From: Paracoccaceae bacterium
Lineage (GTDB): Bacteria; Pseudomonadota; Alphaproteobacteria; Rhodobacterales; Rhodobacteraceae
Direction of reading: 5' to 3'
Length of the DNA: 36,674 nucleotides
Assembly: GCA_020832655.1 (NCBI GenBank)
Contig: JAFIEF010000030.1
Coordinates: forward strand, 1 to 36,674
The notes under the pieces were generated by a model. It saw nothing but the letters and a program-made list of their open reading frames with translations. It ran no database searches and had not been told where the DNA came from. Positions 17,172 to 24,647 of the stretch are shown here, in pieces. Within the stretch, counting starts at the first letter, position 1. The number at the start of each line of letters is the position of its first letter. A program made the position numbers and the translations under genes.

Positions 17172-18161
17172 CTACTGTGCCACCCGCAACACGATCTTGC
17201 CGATATGGGCCGAACTTTCCATCCGGGCATGCGCGGCTGCGGCATCCGCCAGGGCAAATTCGCTATCCATCACCGGGGCCACGCGGCCTGCGGCCAGCAA
17301 GGGCCAGACCTCGCGCTCCAGCTCTGCGGCCATCGCGGCCTTGGCGGCATCCGATTGCGGGCGCAGGGTAGAGCCGGTGATGGTCAGCCGCCGCACCATC
17401 AGGGGCGCGAAATTCACCGCAACCTTCGGTCCCTGCAGAAAAGCGATCTGCACCAGCCGGCCATCCTCGGCCAGCGCTTTCAGATTGCGCGGAATATAAT
17501 CGCCCCCCACCATATCCAGGATCAGATTGGCGCCGCCTTCGCCGCGCAGCACCGCCACGAAATCCTCGTCACGATAATTGATCGCGCGCGCGCCCAAATC
17601 TTCGCAGGCCGCGCATTTTTCAGCCGATCCGGCAGTGGCAAAGACCCGCGCACCAAAGGCTGCGGCAAGCTGGATTGCCGTGGTGCCGATCCCCGATGAA
17701 CCGCCATGCACCAAAAACCGCTCCCCCGCCTGCAAACGCCCGCGCATGAACACATTCGACCAGACCGTGAAAAACGTCTCGGGCAGGCAGGCGGCCTCGC
17801 GCAGCCCCATGCCCGCCGGAATGGGCAGCACCTGCCCGGCATCAGTGCGCGCATGTTCGGCATAGGCGCCGCCGGGAAACAACGCGCAGACCTTGTCGCC
17901 GACCTTCCAGCGCGTCACCCCCGCCCCCACTGCGGCAATGGTTCCGGCCCCTTCCAGCCCCGGCAGATCGCTGGCGCCGGGGGGCGGATCATAGGCACCG
18001 GCGCGCTGCAACGCATCGGGGCGGTTGACACCCGCATAGGCCAGCCGCACCACCACCTGCCCCGCCCCCGGCACCGGCACCGGGCGTTCACCCAGGCGCA
18101 GCACCTCCGGCCCGCCGGGCTCCGAAATCTCGATTGCGCGCATCGTGCTGGGCAGGTCCAT
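17172..18161 (-). CDS. NAD(P)H:quinone oxidoreductase, zinc-independent MDR family
   Basis: A 329-residue medium-chain reductase of the zeta-crystallin/PIG3 type, expected to reduce quinones or enals with NADPH. The N-terminal GroES-like domain carries VVRLAYAGVNRPDALQRAG. The Rossmann domain carries FLVHGGSSGIGTTAIQLAAAFG, and YRDEDFVAVLR lies near the NADPH pocket. Catalytic-zinc ligands are absent, as expected for this subgroup. The start at 18161 is fixed by a strong AAGGAGG 6 bases upstream. It lies downstream of the aminotransferase gene on the same strand, separated by two hairpins and a conserved GAGTATTTTT element, so co-transcription is uncertain. Confidence 0.88.
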   Translation of the reverse strand: MDLPSTMRAIEISEPGGPEVLRLGERPVPVPGAGQVVVRLAYAGVNRPDALQRAGAYDPPPGASDLPGLEGAGTIAAVGAGVTRWKVGDKVCALFPGGAYAEHARTDAGQVLPIPAGMGLREAACLPETFFTVWSNVFMRGRLQAGERFLVHGGSSGIGTTAIQLAAAFGARVFATAGSAEKCAACEDLGARAINYRDEDFVAVLRGEGGANLILDMVGGDYIPRNLKALAEDGRLVQIAFLQGPKVAVNFAPLMVRRLTITGSTLRPQSDAAKAAMAAELEREVWPLLAAGRVAPVMDSEFALADAAAAHARMESSAHIGKIVLRVAQ

Positions 18162-18172
18162 CCCATTCCTCC

Positions 18173-18238
18173 TTCATCTTGCGAAAAATACTCCGGGGTG
18201 AATTGCGCGCAACGCGCGCAAGAGGGGCAGCGCCCCTC
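18173..18238 (-). promoter_or_regulatory. Composite intergenic element: two hairpins, then GGAGTATTTTTCGCAAGATGAA
   Basis: Reading the minus strand after the aminotransferase stop: GAGGGGC-GCT-GCCCCTC (18238-18222), TTGCGCGC-GTT-GCGCGCAA (18221-18203), 8 bases, then GGAGTATTTTTCGC and AAGATGAA, which merges into the Shine-Dalgarno sequence of the oxidoreductase gene. The hairpins plus T-run could form an intrinsic terminator or mRNA-processing site. A very similar arrangement occurs at 25223-25273 with no gene behind it, so the element is not simply a ribosome-binding site. Confidence 0.55.
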
Positions 18239-19100
18239 AGACCCGGCCCGACAGGGCGTAATCCCAGTAAAGCGCGCGCGCGCGGGTGCCCATGACCGGG
18301 CGGCCCAGATCGCGGGTCTCATAGCGCGCAACCGGCATCACCTTGGCGATATTTCCGGTGACGAAGATCTCTTCGGCGCCCTCGAAATCCTGCAAGCCCA
18401 GGCTGGTCTCGATCACCTCGACCCCATCCGCGCGCAACAGCCCGATCACCCGCTGACGCGTGATCCCGTTCAGGAACATGCCATTGGGAACCGGCGTGAA
18501 CACCACCCCGTCGCGCACCATGAACACATTGGTTGACGCGGTTTCGGCGACATGCCCGTTCACATCCAGCGACAGCGCATTGGAAAAGCCGCGCGCGCGG
18601 GCATCGGCCATGATGCGCGCATTATTGGCGTAAAGCGAACCGGCCTTGGCCTCGGTCAGCGCCATATCGGGGCGCGGGCGGCAATAGGGCGACACTGTCA
18701 GCGAAAAGCTGCCCGGTTCGGGCATGTCCAGCGCCTCTATGCAGATCGCGAAGCCGGTGCTGTCGGGCGTGGCCTCGATGATGCCGGGGCCGGACTCGCG
18801 CGACCACATCATCGGGCGCAGATAAAGCGCGGCGCCGGGGGCAAACATCTTGCAGCCTTCCTCCAGCAGCCCCTGCACTGTGGCGCCATCCACCAGCGGG
18901 GTCATCCCCATCACCTCGGCCGAGCGGATGATGCGCGCTGAATGCAGATCCAGATCCGGGCACGCGCCCTCGAATTGCCGCGCACCGTCAAAGACCTGGC
19001 TGCCAAGCCAGGCGGCGTGATCCGCCGCAGTGATGATCGGCGCGCTGCCCCTGTGCCACGCGCCATCCACCCAGGTGACGATCTCCTTGCCAACTGCCAT
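18237..19100 (-). CDS. Class IV aminotransferase, branched-chain amino acid type
   Basis: A PLP enzyme interconverting branched-chain amino acids and 2-oxo acids, by family. The ATG at 19100 gives 287 residues, with GGGAGG upstream supporting it over the 23-codon extension. The PLP lysine is Lys152 in TEAKAGSLYANN, and the cofactor phosphate region reads NGHVAETASTNVFMV. HVAETASTN differs from the SEGAGEN form of E. coli IlvE, so this is a diverged IlvE-like subgroup and could accept other substrates (for example D-amino acids or aminodeoxychorismate). Flavoprotein, COQ9 and ribosomal neighbours give no pathway hint. Symbol withheld for that reason. Confidence 0.85.
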   Translation of the reverse strand: MAVGKEIVTWVDGAWHRGSAPIITAADHAAWLGSQVFDGARQFEGACPDLDLHSARIIRSAEVMGMTPLVDGATVQGLLEEGCKMFAPGAALYLRPMMWSRESGPGIIEATPDSTGFAICIEALDMPEPGSFSLTVSPYCRPRPDMALTEAKAGSLYANNARIMADARARGFSNALSLDVNGHVAETASTNVFMVRDGVVFTPVPNGMFLNGITRQRVIGLLRADGVEVIETSLGLQDFEGAEEIFVTGNIAKVMPVARYETRDLGRPVMGTRARALYWDYALSGRV

Positions 19101-19165
19101 GACTGCCAATCCTCCCGAAGCGCCAGTGTGATTGCGGCGCAGCCTGCGTCGCAACCCCGCCCGCG

Positions 19166-19864
19166 TCAACCCTGTTGCGGGGTTTGCGGCGGGGCGGTAT
19201 ATCCCGGCATCCGCGCCTTGACATCCGGGTCGGGTGCGGCGATGCAGGACAGCACTGCGCGCGGCCCGGCGGTGATGGCGCGCAAGAGCGGGTTCTTGCG
19301 CGCGGCCGCCTTGACGCGCTCGAACTGCATCACCTCGTCAATCCGGCGGTCAAGGAACTGCCATGTCGCCTGCGCCTCCGGGCTGCCATCGCCAAGCCAG
19401 AACAGCACCGTTGCCGAATATACCCCCGACAGGGTCAGACGTTTGGTATACCAGTTATAGTCGCGCGCGCTGTCGCCCAGCCCGGTCCAGATCAGATCGG
19501 CGGTGCCCCAGATCGCGCGCGCGCCATCACCGGCATAGGGGGGCAGCGCGAATAATGTGGTGCCGCGCCGCACCAGCTCGCGATCCTGCGCCGCCTCGAT
19601 GCGCCAGCGCACCGCCTGCGTCACACGGTCGCGAAAGCGCAGGCCCGAGAGGTCTTCAGAGGCCAGCCTTGCGGCCAGAACCGCATCGCCGCGCCGGTGA
19701 AAACCCAGCGCCAGATCCACCCCGCCGCGCGGAAACGCCGCCCGCGCCGCAGCGGGATCGACGCCGATATCGACCGCAGCGGCGCGCAAGGCAGCCTCGC
19801 TCCAGCCGTCAAAGGGCACATGGATCAGCGCGGCATCAAGCAGCCGGTCGGCAAGTTCGGTCAT
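19166..19864 (-). CDS. COQ9 family protein
   Basis: A 232-residue homologue of the ubiquinone-biosynthesis lipid-binding protein COQ9, which in mitochondria presents intermediates to the COQ7 hydroxylase. A TetR-like helical N-terminal part ([27 protein letters not shown]) is followed by the conserved C-terminal domain with [35 protein letters not shown]. The GTG at 19873 directly follows AAGGGG, whereas ATG 19864 is 8 bases from it, so 19864 is preferred. Divergence from rpsU across a 116-base gap is an arrangement I associate with Rhodobacteraceae. Confidence 0.9.
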   Translation of the reverse strand: MTELADRLLDAALIHVPFDGWSEAALRAAAVDIGVDPAAARAAFPRGGVDLALGFHRRGDAVLAARLASEDLSGLRFRDRVTQAVRWRIEAAQDRELVRRGTTLFALPPYAGDGARAIWGTADLIWTGLGDSARDYNWYTKRLTLSGVYSATVLFWLGDGSPEAQATWQFLDRRIDEVMQFERVKAAARKNPLLRAITAGPRAVLSCIAAPDPDVKARMPGYTAPPQTPQQG

Positions 19865-19980
19865 CGGCGGCACCCCTTTTCTTTGTCCCGGCTATGGCTG
19901 GACATAGCGTGCAGGCTTTGCTATGCGACCACTTCCTGCAGTTTATTGCAACTCTAACTTGGAAAGGTGGTGACAACCAC

Positions 19981-20187
19981 ATGCAGGTATCGGTTCGTGA
20001 CAACAATGTCGATCAGGCGCTTCGTGCGCTGAAGAAAAAACTTCAGCGTGAAGGTGTGTTTCGGGAAATGAAGCTCAAGGAGCATTACGAGAAACCCTCT
20101 GAGAAGAAGGCCCGCGAGAAGGCAGAAGCGATCCGCCGTGCGCGCAAACTGGCGCGCAAGAAGGCGCAGCGCGAAGGTCTTTTGTGA
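19981..20187 (+). CDS. rpsU: 30S ribosomal protein S21
   Basis: A 68-residue very basic protein of the small ribosomal subunit, starting [20 protein letters not shown] and ending in an Arg/Lys-rich helix ([17 protein letters not shown]). It acts near the anti-Shine-Dalgarno end of 16S rRNA during initiation. ATG 19981 follows a purine-rich GGAAAGGTGG, and a weak promoter (TTGCTA 19918-19923, TTTATT 19942-19947, 18-base spacer) lies upstream. The transcript ends in two hairpins: a perfect 9-bp stem TCGGGCGCG/CGCGCCCGA (20201-20225), then the intrinsic terminator at 20237, which is duplicated at 22560. Full length and intact. Confidence 0.97.
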   Translation: MQVSVRDNNVDQALRALKKKLQREGVFREMKLKEHYEKPSEKKAREKAEAIRRARKLARKKAQREGLL

Positions 20188-20236
20188 TCTGACAGGTCAT
20201 TCGGGCGCGGCCCATGCGCGCCCGAGAACAAGCCGA

Positions 20237-20273
20237 CCCCCACAGGCCAGCCCTGCGGGGGTTTTTTCTTGGG
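20237..20273 (+). terminator. rpsU intrinsic terminator = left direct repeat of the R-M cassette
   Basis: CCCCCACAGG pairs with CCTGCGGGGG (one A·C mismatch) around a CCAGC loop, followed by TTTTTTC: a clear intrinsic terminator, 49 bases after the rpsU stop. All 37 bases recur exactly at 22560-22596. The upstream companion hairpin at 20201-20225 is present only here, so this is probably the copy tied to rpsU originally. Confidence 0.9.
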
Positions 20274-20426
20274 TTTTGGGCGGTGCCTGAAAGGGGGGGA
20301 CAGGGTGGAGCTCATCAGCGACATTCATGCGCTTGAAGTTACCCCGCAGCTTTGTGCGCGGTCGCTCATCTTCACCCTTTTGAAACCTTACCGCATGATA
20401 TAGTGTCTTACACAGTTGTATAACTC

Positions 20427-20450
20427 CGCTGACGCCTGCAGAGGTCAGCG
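20427..20450. promoter_or_regulatory. Inverted repeat in the methyltransferase leader
   Basis: CGCTGAC (20427-20433) and GTCAGCG (20444-20450) are perfect 7-bp arms around ten bases that include CTGCAG. The repeat lies between a candidate -10 (TATAAC at 20419-20424, or TATAGT at 20399-20404) and the GGAGG at 20468-20472. It could be an RNA hairpin or an operator for autoregulation by the methyltransferase. No controller (C) protein gene is present. Confidence 0.4.
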
Positions 20451-20478
20451 CAAAAAGGAGCCACAACGGAGGCAGTCT

Positions 20479-21324
20479 GTGCTGGATACCGAAGGCAAAA
20501 TTTTGGAGATTGACGCCAAACCGAAGTTGCGGCGTCAGGAAGTCGCGCACGGCCAAATCTACGAGGGCGACTGCCTGAAGGTCATGTGCCATATTCCAGA
20601 CCAATCCGTCGACATGATCCTTTGTGATCTACCGTATGGAACAACTCAGAATAAATGGGACTCTGTTATCGACCTTGGAAAGCTATGGGTGGAATACCGC
20701 CGGGTAGCAAAGCCCAACGCGGCCATTGTCTTAACGTCCCAAGGCGTATTCACTGCGAAGCTCATACTATCCAACGAGGCGCAGTTCAAATACAAGATTG
20801 TGTGGGAGAAATCGAAGTCCACCAATTTTCTGAACGCGAAAAAACAACCGCTCCGGAAGCACGAGGACATCTGCGTATTTTACGGGAAGCCGCCGACCTA
20901 CAATCCGCAAATGGCGCCGGGTGACCCCTACAACAAAGGAATCCGAAAGGATCAGCTGTCGGGCTCCTACGGGGATTTTTCGCCGTGCCACGTTCAGAGT
21001 GATGGCGAGCGCTACCCGGCCGACATTGTTTACTTCAAGACTGCCGAAAGCGAACCAGAGCGTCAGGTGTGGCATCCGACGCAGAAGCCAGTGGGTTTGG
21101 GCAGATACCTTGTCCGAACCTTCTCGAACCCAGGTGATGTGGTTCTGGACAACGCCTTTGGCTCCGGCAGCTTTCTTCTCGCCGCTTACCTAGAAGGGCG
21201 CAGGTTCATCGGAATCGAGAAGAACGCCGAAAGTTTCCGGTTCAAGAACAACAGCGTGGATTATATCGACGTGGCCGTCAGCAGACTAGAGGCTCACAAG
21301 GCCAAGGTTGATGTAACGCGGTGA
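20479..21324 (+). CDS. Beta-class site-specific DNA methyltransferase (N6-adenine or N4-cytosine)
   Basis: Modification enzyme of a presumed type II system. From GTG 20479 the product has 281 residues. Catalytic motif IV (DLPYG, 50-54) precedes the SAM-binding motif I (NAFGSGSFLLAA, 225-236), with HPTQKP at 199-204 and FIGIEKN at 243-249: the beta-class order, so it methylates an exocyclic amino group. Residues about 100-195 probably contain the recognition region. The start is decided by GGAGG at 20468-20472, six bases upstream; the longer frame from TTG 20416 lacks one. The stop abuts the nuclease stop on the other strand. Base composition differs from neighbours. Target sequence unknown. 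Confidence 0.9.
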   Translation: MLDTEGKILEIDAKPKLRRQEVAHGQIYEGDCLKVMCHIPDQSVDMILCDLPYGTTQNKWDSVIDLGKLWVEYRRVAKPNAAIVLTSQGVFTAKLILSNEAQFKYKIVWEKSKSTNFLNAKKQPLRKHEDICVFYGKPPTYNPQMAPGDPYNKGIRKDQLSGSYGDFSPCHVQSDGERYPADIVYFKTAESEPERQVWHPTQKPVGLGRYLVRTFSNPGDVVLDNAFGSGSFLLAAYLEGRRFIGIEKNAESFRFKNNSVDYIDVAVSRLEAHKAKVDVTR

Positions 21325-22398
21325 TCAGTAATATCCGAACTTGCGCCCACCGGGTCCACGCGTCGTTTTCAGCTCACCCCTGTGGCGCGTCTGCTTAATC
21401 AGACCATCATACTCTGGCGAATTGATAACGACGAACCCTATGTCGAAGTCGGCGCCAGCATCCGATGATCGTTTGAAGACGATCGCGAGGTCGGACCGCT
21501 TACCGCCCGCCACCGGACGGAGGTTTGGTCGACCGGTGGCAGAGTTGATGGCGTCGCCGCTCAATAAAACGCGCCACATTCCGTTATCTTGGCGCCTCGT
21601 GTAAGTTAGGTTGAAGACTGCTCCTGCTGGCGTGCGGAGATTTCGTTCAACCCGTTCTCCCTCAAGCCGGAAATAGGGAACGATGGGCGCAGGGAACTCA
21701 AGGTCGCGACCACCTGCACTTGCTGTTCCGCATTCGAGCCAAGCAACGGTTGCCGACTGCGGTGTGCCGTCGAAGGTAAGTTTAGCTGTGACGTCAAGGA
21801 TGTTCGAAACGGTATCTTCATCTAATACCTCATCTTTAACCTTCTTGTCCGATGCAGCTCTCGCCGTGCGTGCGGCGTTGTAGGCGGCCTTGTACAAGTC
21901 CAGGCCGGTTTGGGTCAGTGGATGAGCAATGTCCCAGAAGGATTGCCATTGTCCTCGCAGACTGGTCGCCTCTTGGACGTTCTCGGAGCTCAATACTACA
22001 CCCGCTTCGGCATTTCGAAGAAGGCCATTGGAAGTGAAGTTTCCGGAGCCCACGTAAGATACGCAAAGATGAGGCTTCGTTGATGACCAAAGCTGATATA
22101 TCTTTGGGTGAAATCGGCAGTGGGGGGATCCAGACGCGAGTCGGACCTCGGAGCCGGGCATGCCGCGAATTTGTTCGATTGCGGCTGGCTGGCTGACAGC
22201 GTCATCTATGCCGACCGCCCAACGGCTGACAGGGATTTCCCGATCAATCGCATCCATGAGTTGAGGAATGCCGGTTACAGTGGCATACGCGACTGCCACG
22301 TCCAAGCGATCAAGATCACCGCAATTTACAGCCTTACCAAAAACACACGCAAACACGGGATCGTCATTGCCCATCTGTGTGACCAATTCATATTTCAT
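21325..22398 (-). CDS. PLD/HKD-family nuclease, probable BfiI-like restriction endonuclease
   Basis: Likely the restriction partner of the convergent methyltransferase. ATG 22398 is chosen because GAGG lies 6 bases upstream; it gives 357 residues. The N-terminal half has a single phospholipase-D-type active site: His97 and Lys99 in FHPKIYQLW, Asn120 in GSGNFTSNGLLR and Glu131 in RNAEAGV. H-x-K and the N-to-E distance of 11 match R.BfiI as I recall it (H105, K107, N125, E136; 358 residues). One HKD motif implies a dimer sharing one active site, and no metal requirement by family. The C-terminal ~165 residues may be the DNA-recognition domain. NgoFVII-like PLD enzymes are an alternative relation. 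Confidence 0.75.
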   Translation of the reverse strand: MKYELVTQMGNDDPVFACVFGKAVNCGDLDRLDVAVAYATVTGIPQLMDAIDREIPVSRWAVGIDDAVSQPAAIEQIRGMPGSEVRLASGSPHCRFHPKIYQLWSSTKPHLCVSYVGSGNFTSNGLLRNAEAGVVLSSENVQEATSLRGQWQSFWDIAHPLTQTGLDLYKAAYNAARTARAASDKKVKDEVLDEDTVSNILDVTAKLTFDGTPQSATVAWLECGTASAGGRDLEFPAPIVPYFRLEGERVERNLRTPAGAVFNLTYTRRQDNGMWRVLLSGDAINSATGRPNLRPVAGGKRSDLAIVFKRSSDAGADFDIGFVVINSPEYDGLIKQTRHRGELKTTRGPGGRKFGYY

Positions 22399-22559
22399 AT
22401 ACATCCTCGCTTCAATTTCAGACCGCAGTCCGATGATTCCATTTATACATTGTGAGCATCAAGCCCCAGACATCTATCATTTTGTCGATGCCAGACGGAT
22501 GAAGCTCATTTAACCGAAATGCAGACATTTGTGCTTCAGGCAACGAACGGCAGCCGCCC

Positions 22560-22596
22560 CCCCCACAGGCCAGCCCTGCGGGGGTTTTTTCTTGGG
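22560..22596 (+). terminator. Orphan copy of the rpsU terminator = right direct repeat
   Basis: Identical over 37 bases to 20237-20273, including stem, loop and T-run, in the same orientation. No plus-strand gene ends just upstream: the nearest gene to the left is the nuclease, transcribed the other way from 22398. The terminator therefore makes sense as a duplication scar. It would insulate rmuC from read-through. The rest of the gap 22399-22819 shows no gene; AGCCG just before the repeat and GGGGGAC about 22 bases after it also recur around the left copy. Confidence 0.85.
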
Positions 22597-22819
22597 GTTG
22601 GGGCTTTTGGCGAGCTTTGGGGGACGGCTTCGAGGCCGCGTCGAATACTGCAGACGCAACGGGTGGCGCCATCCCTGACACGCACAGTTATTGCAAGCCC
22701 CCCACACACACCGCCCCAAGAGCGTGATCGCGCGCGAAGCCGGGCCGCGGCCGGGTGCGAAAAGCGCTTGATCTCACAGCCTCTTCGTCCGACCTTCAGA
22801 TCAAAGTCAGGAGGGCGCG

Positions 22820-24256
22820 ATGACATTCGACAATATCGATACTGGGCTGCTCAACCTGCTGGGATTGCTGCTGGTGGGCCTGGTGGTTCTTATCCTGTTG
22901 ATACGCAAGCCAAACCATGGCGATCCGGAACTGAAGTCGGAAATCGCCGAACTGCGGCAAACCGTGTTGTCCAAAGACAGTGAACTACGAGAGGCCTGGA
23001 AGAACGCTGACAAATTCGAAGCACTTGCTGGCGAGCGAAAAGAGGAAATCGAAAGACTGAATGGCGATCTGTCCAAACTGCGCATGAAGCTGGAAGGTGA
23101 AGCGGAGGAACAGAAAAATCTGTCCAGCAAGATTTCGCGCCTTGAAGCCGAAATGAAAGCCGAGCGGAACGCCGCTGGAGAAAAAATTGACATGCTGTCC
23201 AAGCTGCGAGCCGACATGGAGGCCAAGTTCAAAGAACTCGCGGCAGAAGCGCTTAAACTGCAAGGCGAACAATTTTCTAAAGCAAACATTGAAAGGTTGC
23301 AGGCCACGCTGACCCCCTTGAAGGAACATGTTGGTCATTTTGAACGGGAATTGAAGGCGGTTCACAAAGCCACGCTAGAGGATCGGGCCGCCTTGAAAGC
23401 AGAAATAAACCAGTTGAGCCAGCGTTCGGAGGCCATCTCTCAAGAAGCTGTGGCGCTGACTCGCGCGCTCAGATCAGACCAGCAAAAGCAAGGGGCTTGG
23501 GGGGAGATGATCCTTGAAAGCATCCTCAAGCGTTCAGGCCTTCGCGAGGGAATCGAATACCATACGCAAGCACATCGGACAGGTGACGGTGGTGAACGCC
23601 TGCGCCCGGATGTTATTGTGAACATCCCCGGCGGCAAAACCCTGGTTGTCGACAGCAAAGTATCGTTGGTGGCCTATACAGACGCCGTGAACGCTGAGAC
23701 GGATGAGCAGGCTCTGTCAGCGCGCAAACGCCATGTTGCGTCGCTTCGTGGTCACATCAATGGGCTGTCGGCCAAGGGCTACCAGAATGCAGAGAATTCC
23801 ACAGTCGACTATGTGATCCTGTTTGTGCCCATCGAAGGCGCATTGTCGGAGGCATTGCGCGAAGATGGTCAGATCACCGAATTCGCTCTGGACAAGAACG
23901 TCACTATTGCAACACCTACTACGCTCATGATGGCGCTGAAGACAGTGGCGAATGTCTGGGCTGTCGAGCGGCGGAACCAGAATGCCGAAGCCATCGCAAC
24001 CCGTGCAGGCCGTCTTTATGACAAAGTGGTGGGATTCGTAGATAATATGGAGAATGTCGGCAAACGATTGGATCAAGCACAAGATGCTTATCAGGATGCC
24101 TTTGGTCAATTGTCGCGCGGACGTGGCAACCTGCTGTCGCAGGTGGAAAGCCTCAAAGCGCTCGGGGCAAAAACCAGCAAAGTGCTATCAGTCGACTTCG
24201 AGGACATCGACGGAGAAGTGGCGCAGATAGAAGCGCGCGGTGAAAATGGCGACTGA
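22820..24256 (+). CDS. rmuC: DNA recombination protein RmuC
   Basis: A 478-residue protein of a family that limits recombination at inverted repeats and is thought to be a nuclease. One N-terminal membrane segment (about 8-28, LLNLLGLLLVGLVVLILLI) is followed by a long coiled coil (about 35-210, rich in heptads of Glu/Lys/Leu). The conserved domain starts with GAWGEMILESILKRSGL and holds a PD-(D/E)xK-like core, RPDVIVNIPGGK followed by VVDSKVSL. AGGAGG precedes the ATG. Base composition is somewhat lower in GC than neighbours (row 23161-23220 counts 34 of 60), so it may have been acquired with the adjacent R-M cassette or simply reflect its Lys/Glu-rich coiled coil. Confidence 0.93.
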   Translation: MTFDNIDTGLLNLLGLLLVGLVVLILLIRKPNHGDPELKSEIAELRQTVLSKDSELREAWKNADKFEALAGERKEEIERLNGDLSKLRMKLEGEAEEQKNLSSKISRLEAEMKAERNAAGEKIDMLSKLRADMEAKFKELAAEALKLQGEQFSKANIERLQATLTPLKEHVGHFERELKAVHKATLEDRAALKAEINQLSQRSEAISQEAVALTRALRSDQQKQGAWGEMILESILKRSGLREGIEYHTQAHRTGDGGERLRPDVIVNIPGGKTLVVDSKVSLVAYTDAVNAETDEQALSARKRHVASLRGHINGLSAKGYQNAENSTVDYVILFVPIEGALSEALREDGQITEFALDKNVTIATPTTLMMALKTVANVWAVERRNQNAEAIATRAGRLYDKVVGFVDNMENVGKRLDQAQDAYQDAFGQLSRGRGNLLSQVESLKALGAKTSKVLSVDFEDIDGEVAQIEARGENGD

Positions 24257-24445
24257 AACAGACCACATTGTTTGTTTCCAGCGTCTACTGAACATGCTTA
24301 CATCCTGTCACTGCCCCCTGTAGCGCTCGGGTTAATTGACATGGGATTTGGGTCAGAGATGTGATCACAGGCATGATGACGGCGCCAACATCGTTGGATA
24401 TTGGCGAGTAGCACGCTTATGTAGCATTGATCAGCTTACGCTGTT

Positions 24446-24569
24446 AAAGCGTTTCGGCTTTTCGTTGAATCGCCTTCAATGCTTTAACCTTATATTTTTT
24501 CGCAATTTCGAACCGAACCGAAGGTCCGCGCAAGCGAAAAAGTCTGTCAACTTTTTCTGAAATTGCTTT
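24446..24569 (-). repeat. MITE-like dispersed repeat, copy B
   Basis: Inverted relative to copy A at 6807-6943 and about a dozen bases shorter. Reading the minus strand it starts AAAGCAATTTCAG, contains a perfect hairpin GAAAAAGT-TGACAG-ACTTTTTC, and ends GCCGAAACGCTTT. The ends are imperfect terminal inverted repeats (AAAGCAATTTC versus AAAGCGTTTC). It lies in the gap between rmuC and the RHH gene; the other 190 bases of that gap (24257-24445) show no gene. No target-site duplication could be identified with confidence. Confidence 0.8.
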
Positions 24570-24647
24570 GACGCAGCGAATGTCCCCTCCGCCCCGCATA
24601 GCTGCCGGTCGGGTGGCAATTGGCGCATTGCTGCGCAAAGGGGGACG

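Larger units (their letters stand above)
20237..22596. mobile_element. Restriction-modification cassette bounded by duplicated rpsU terminators
   Basis: Two 37-bp identical direct repeats (20237-20273, 22560-22596) enclose exactly two genes, a DNA methyltransferase and a convergent PLD-type nuclease. The enclosed DNA is AT-richer in places (row 20641-20700 counts 27 G+C of 60, against 37 of 60 at 7621-7680). No integrase, transposase or terminal inverted repeat is visible. The pattern fits insertion into the rpsU terminator with target duplication, or homologous/tyrosine-recombinase capture at an att-like site. The boundaries are direct observation; mobility is inference. Confidence 0.65.

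Noticed and set aside
20416-20478. TTG at 20416 as the methyltransferase start
   Set aside because: No ribosome-binding site; the extra residues cover the inverted repeat and the good GGAGG lies before GTG 20479.
24360-24369. TGTGATCACA palindrome as a CRP site
   Set aside because: The half-sites lack the six-base spacer of a CRP box and there is no gene start nearby.
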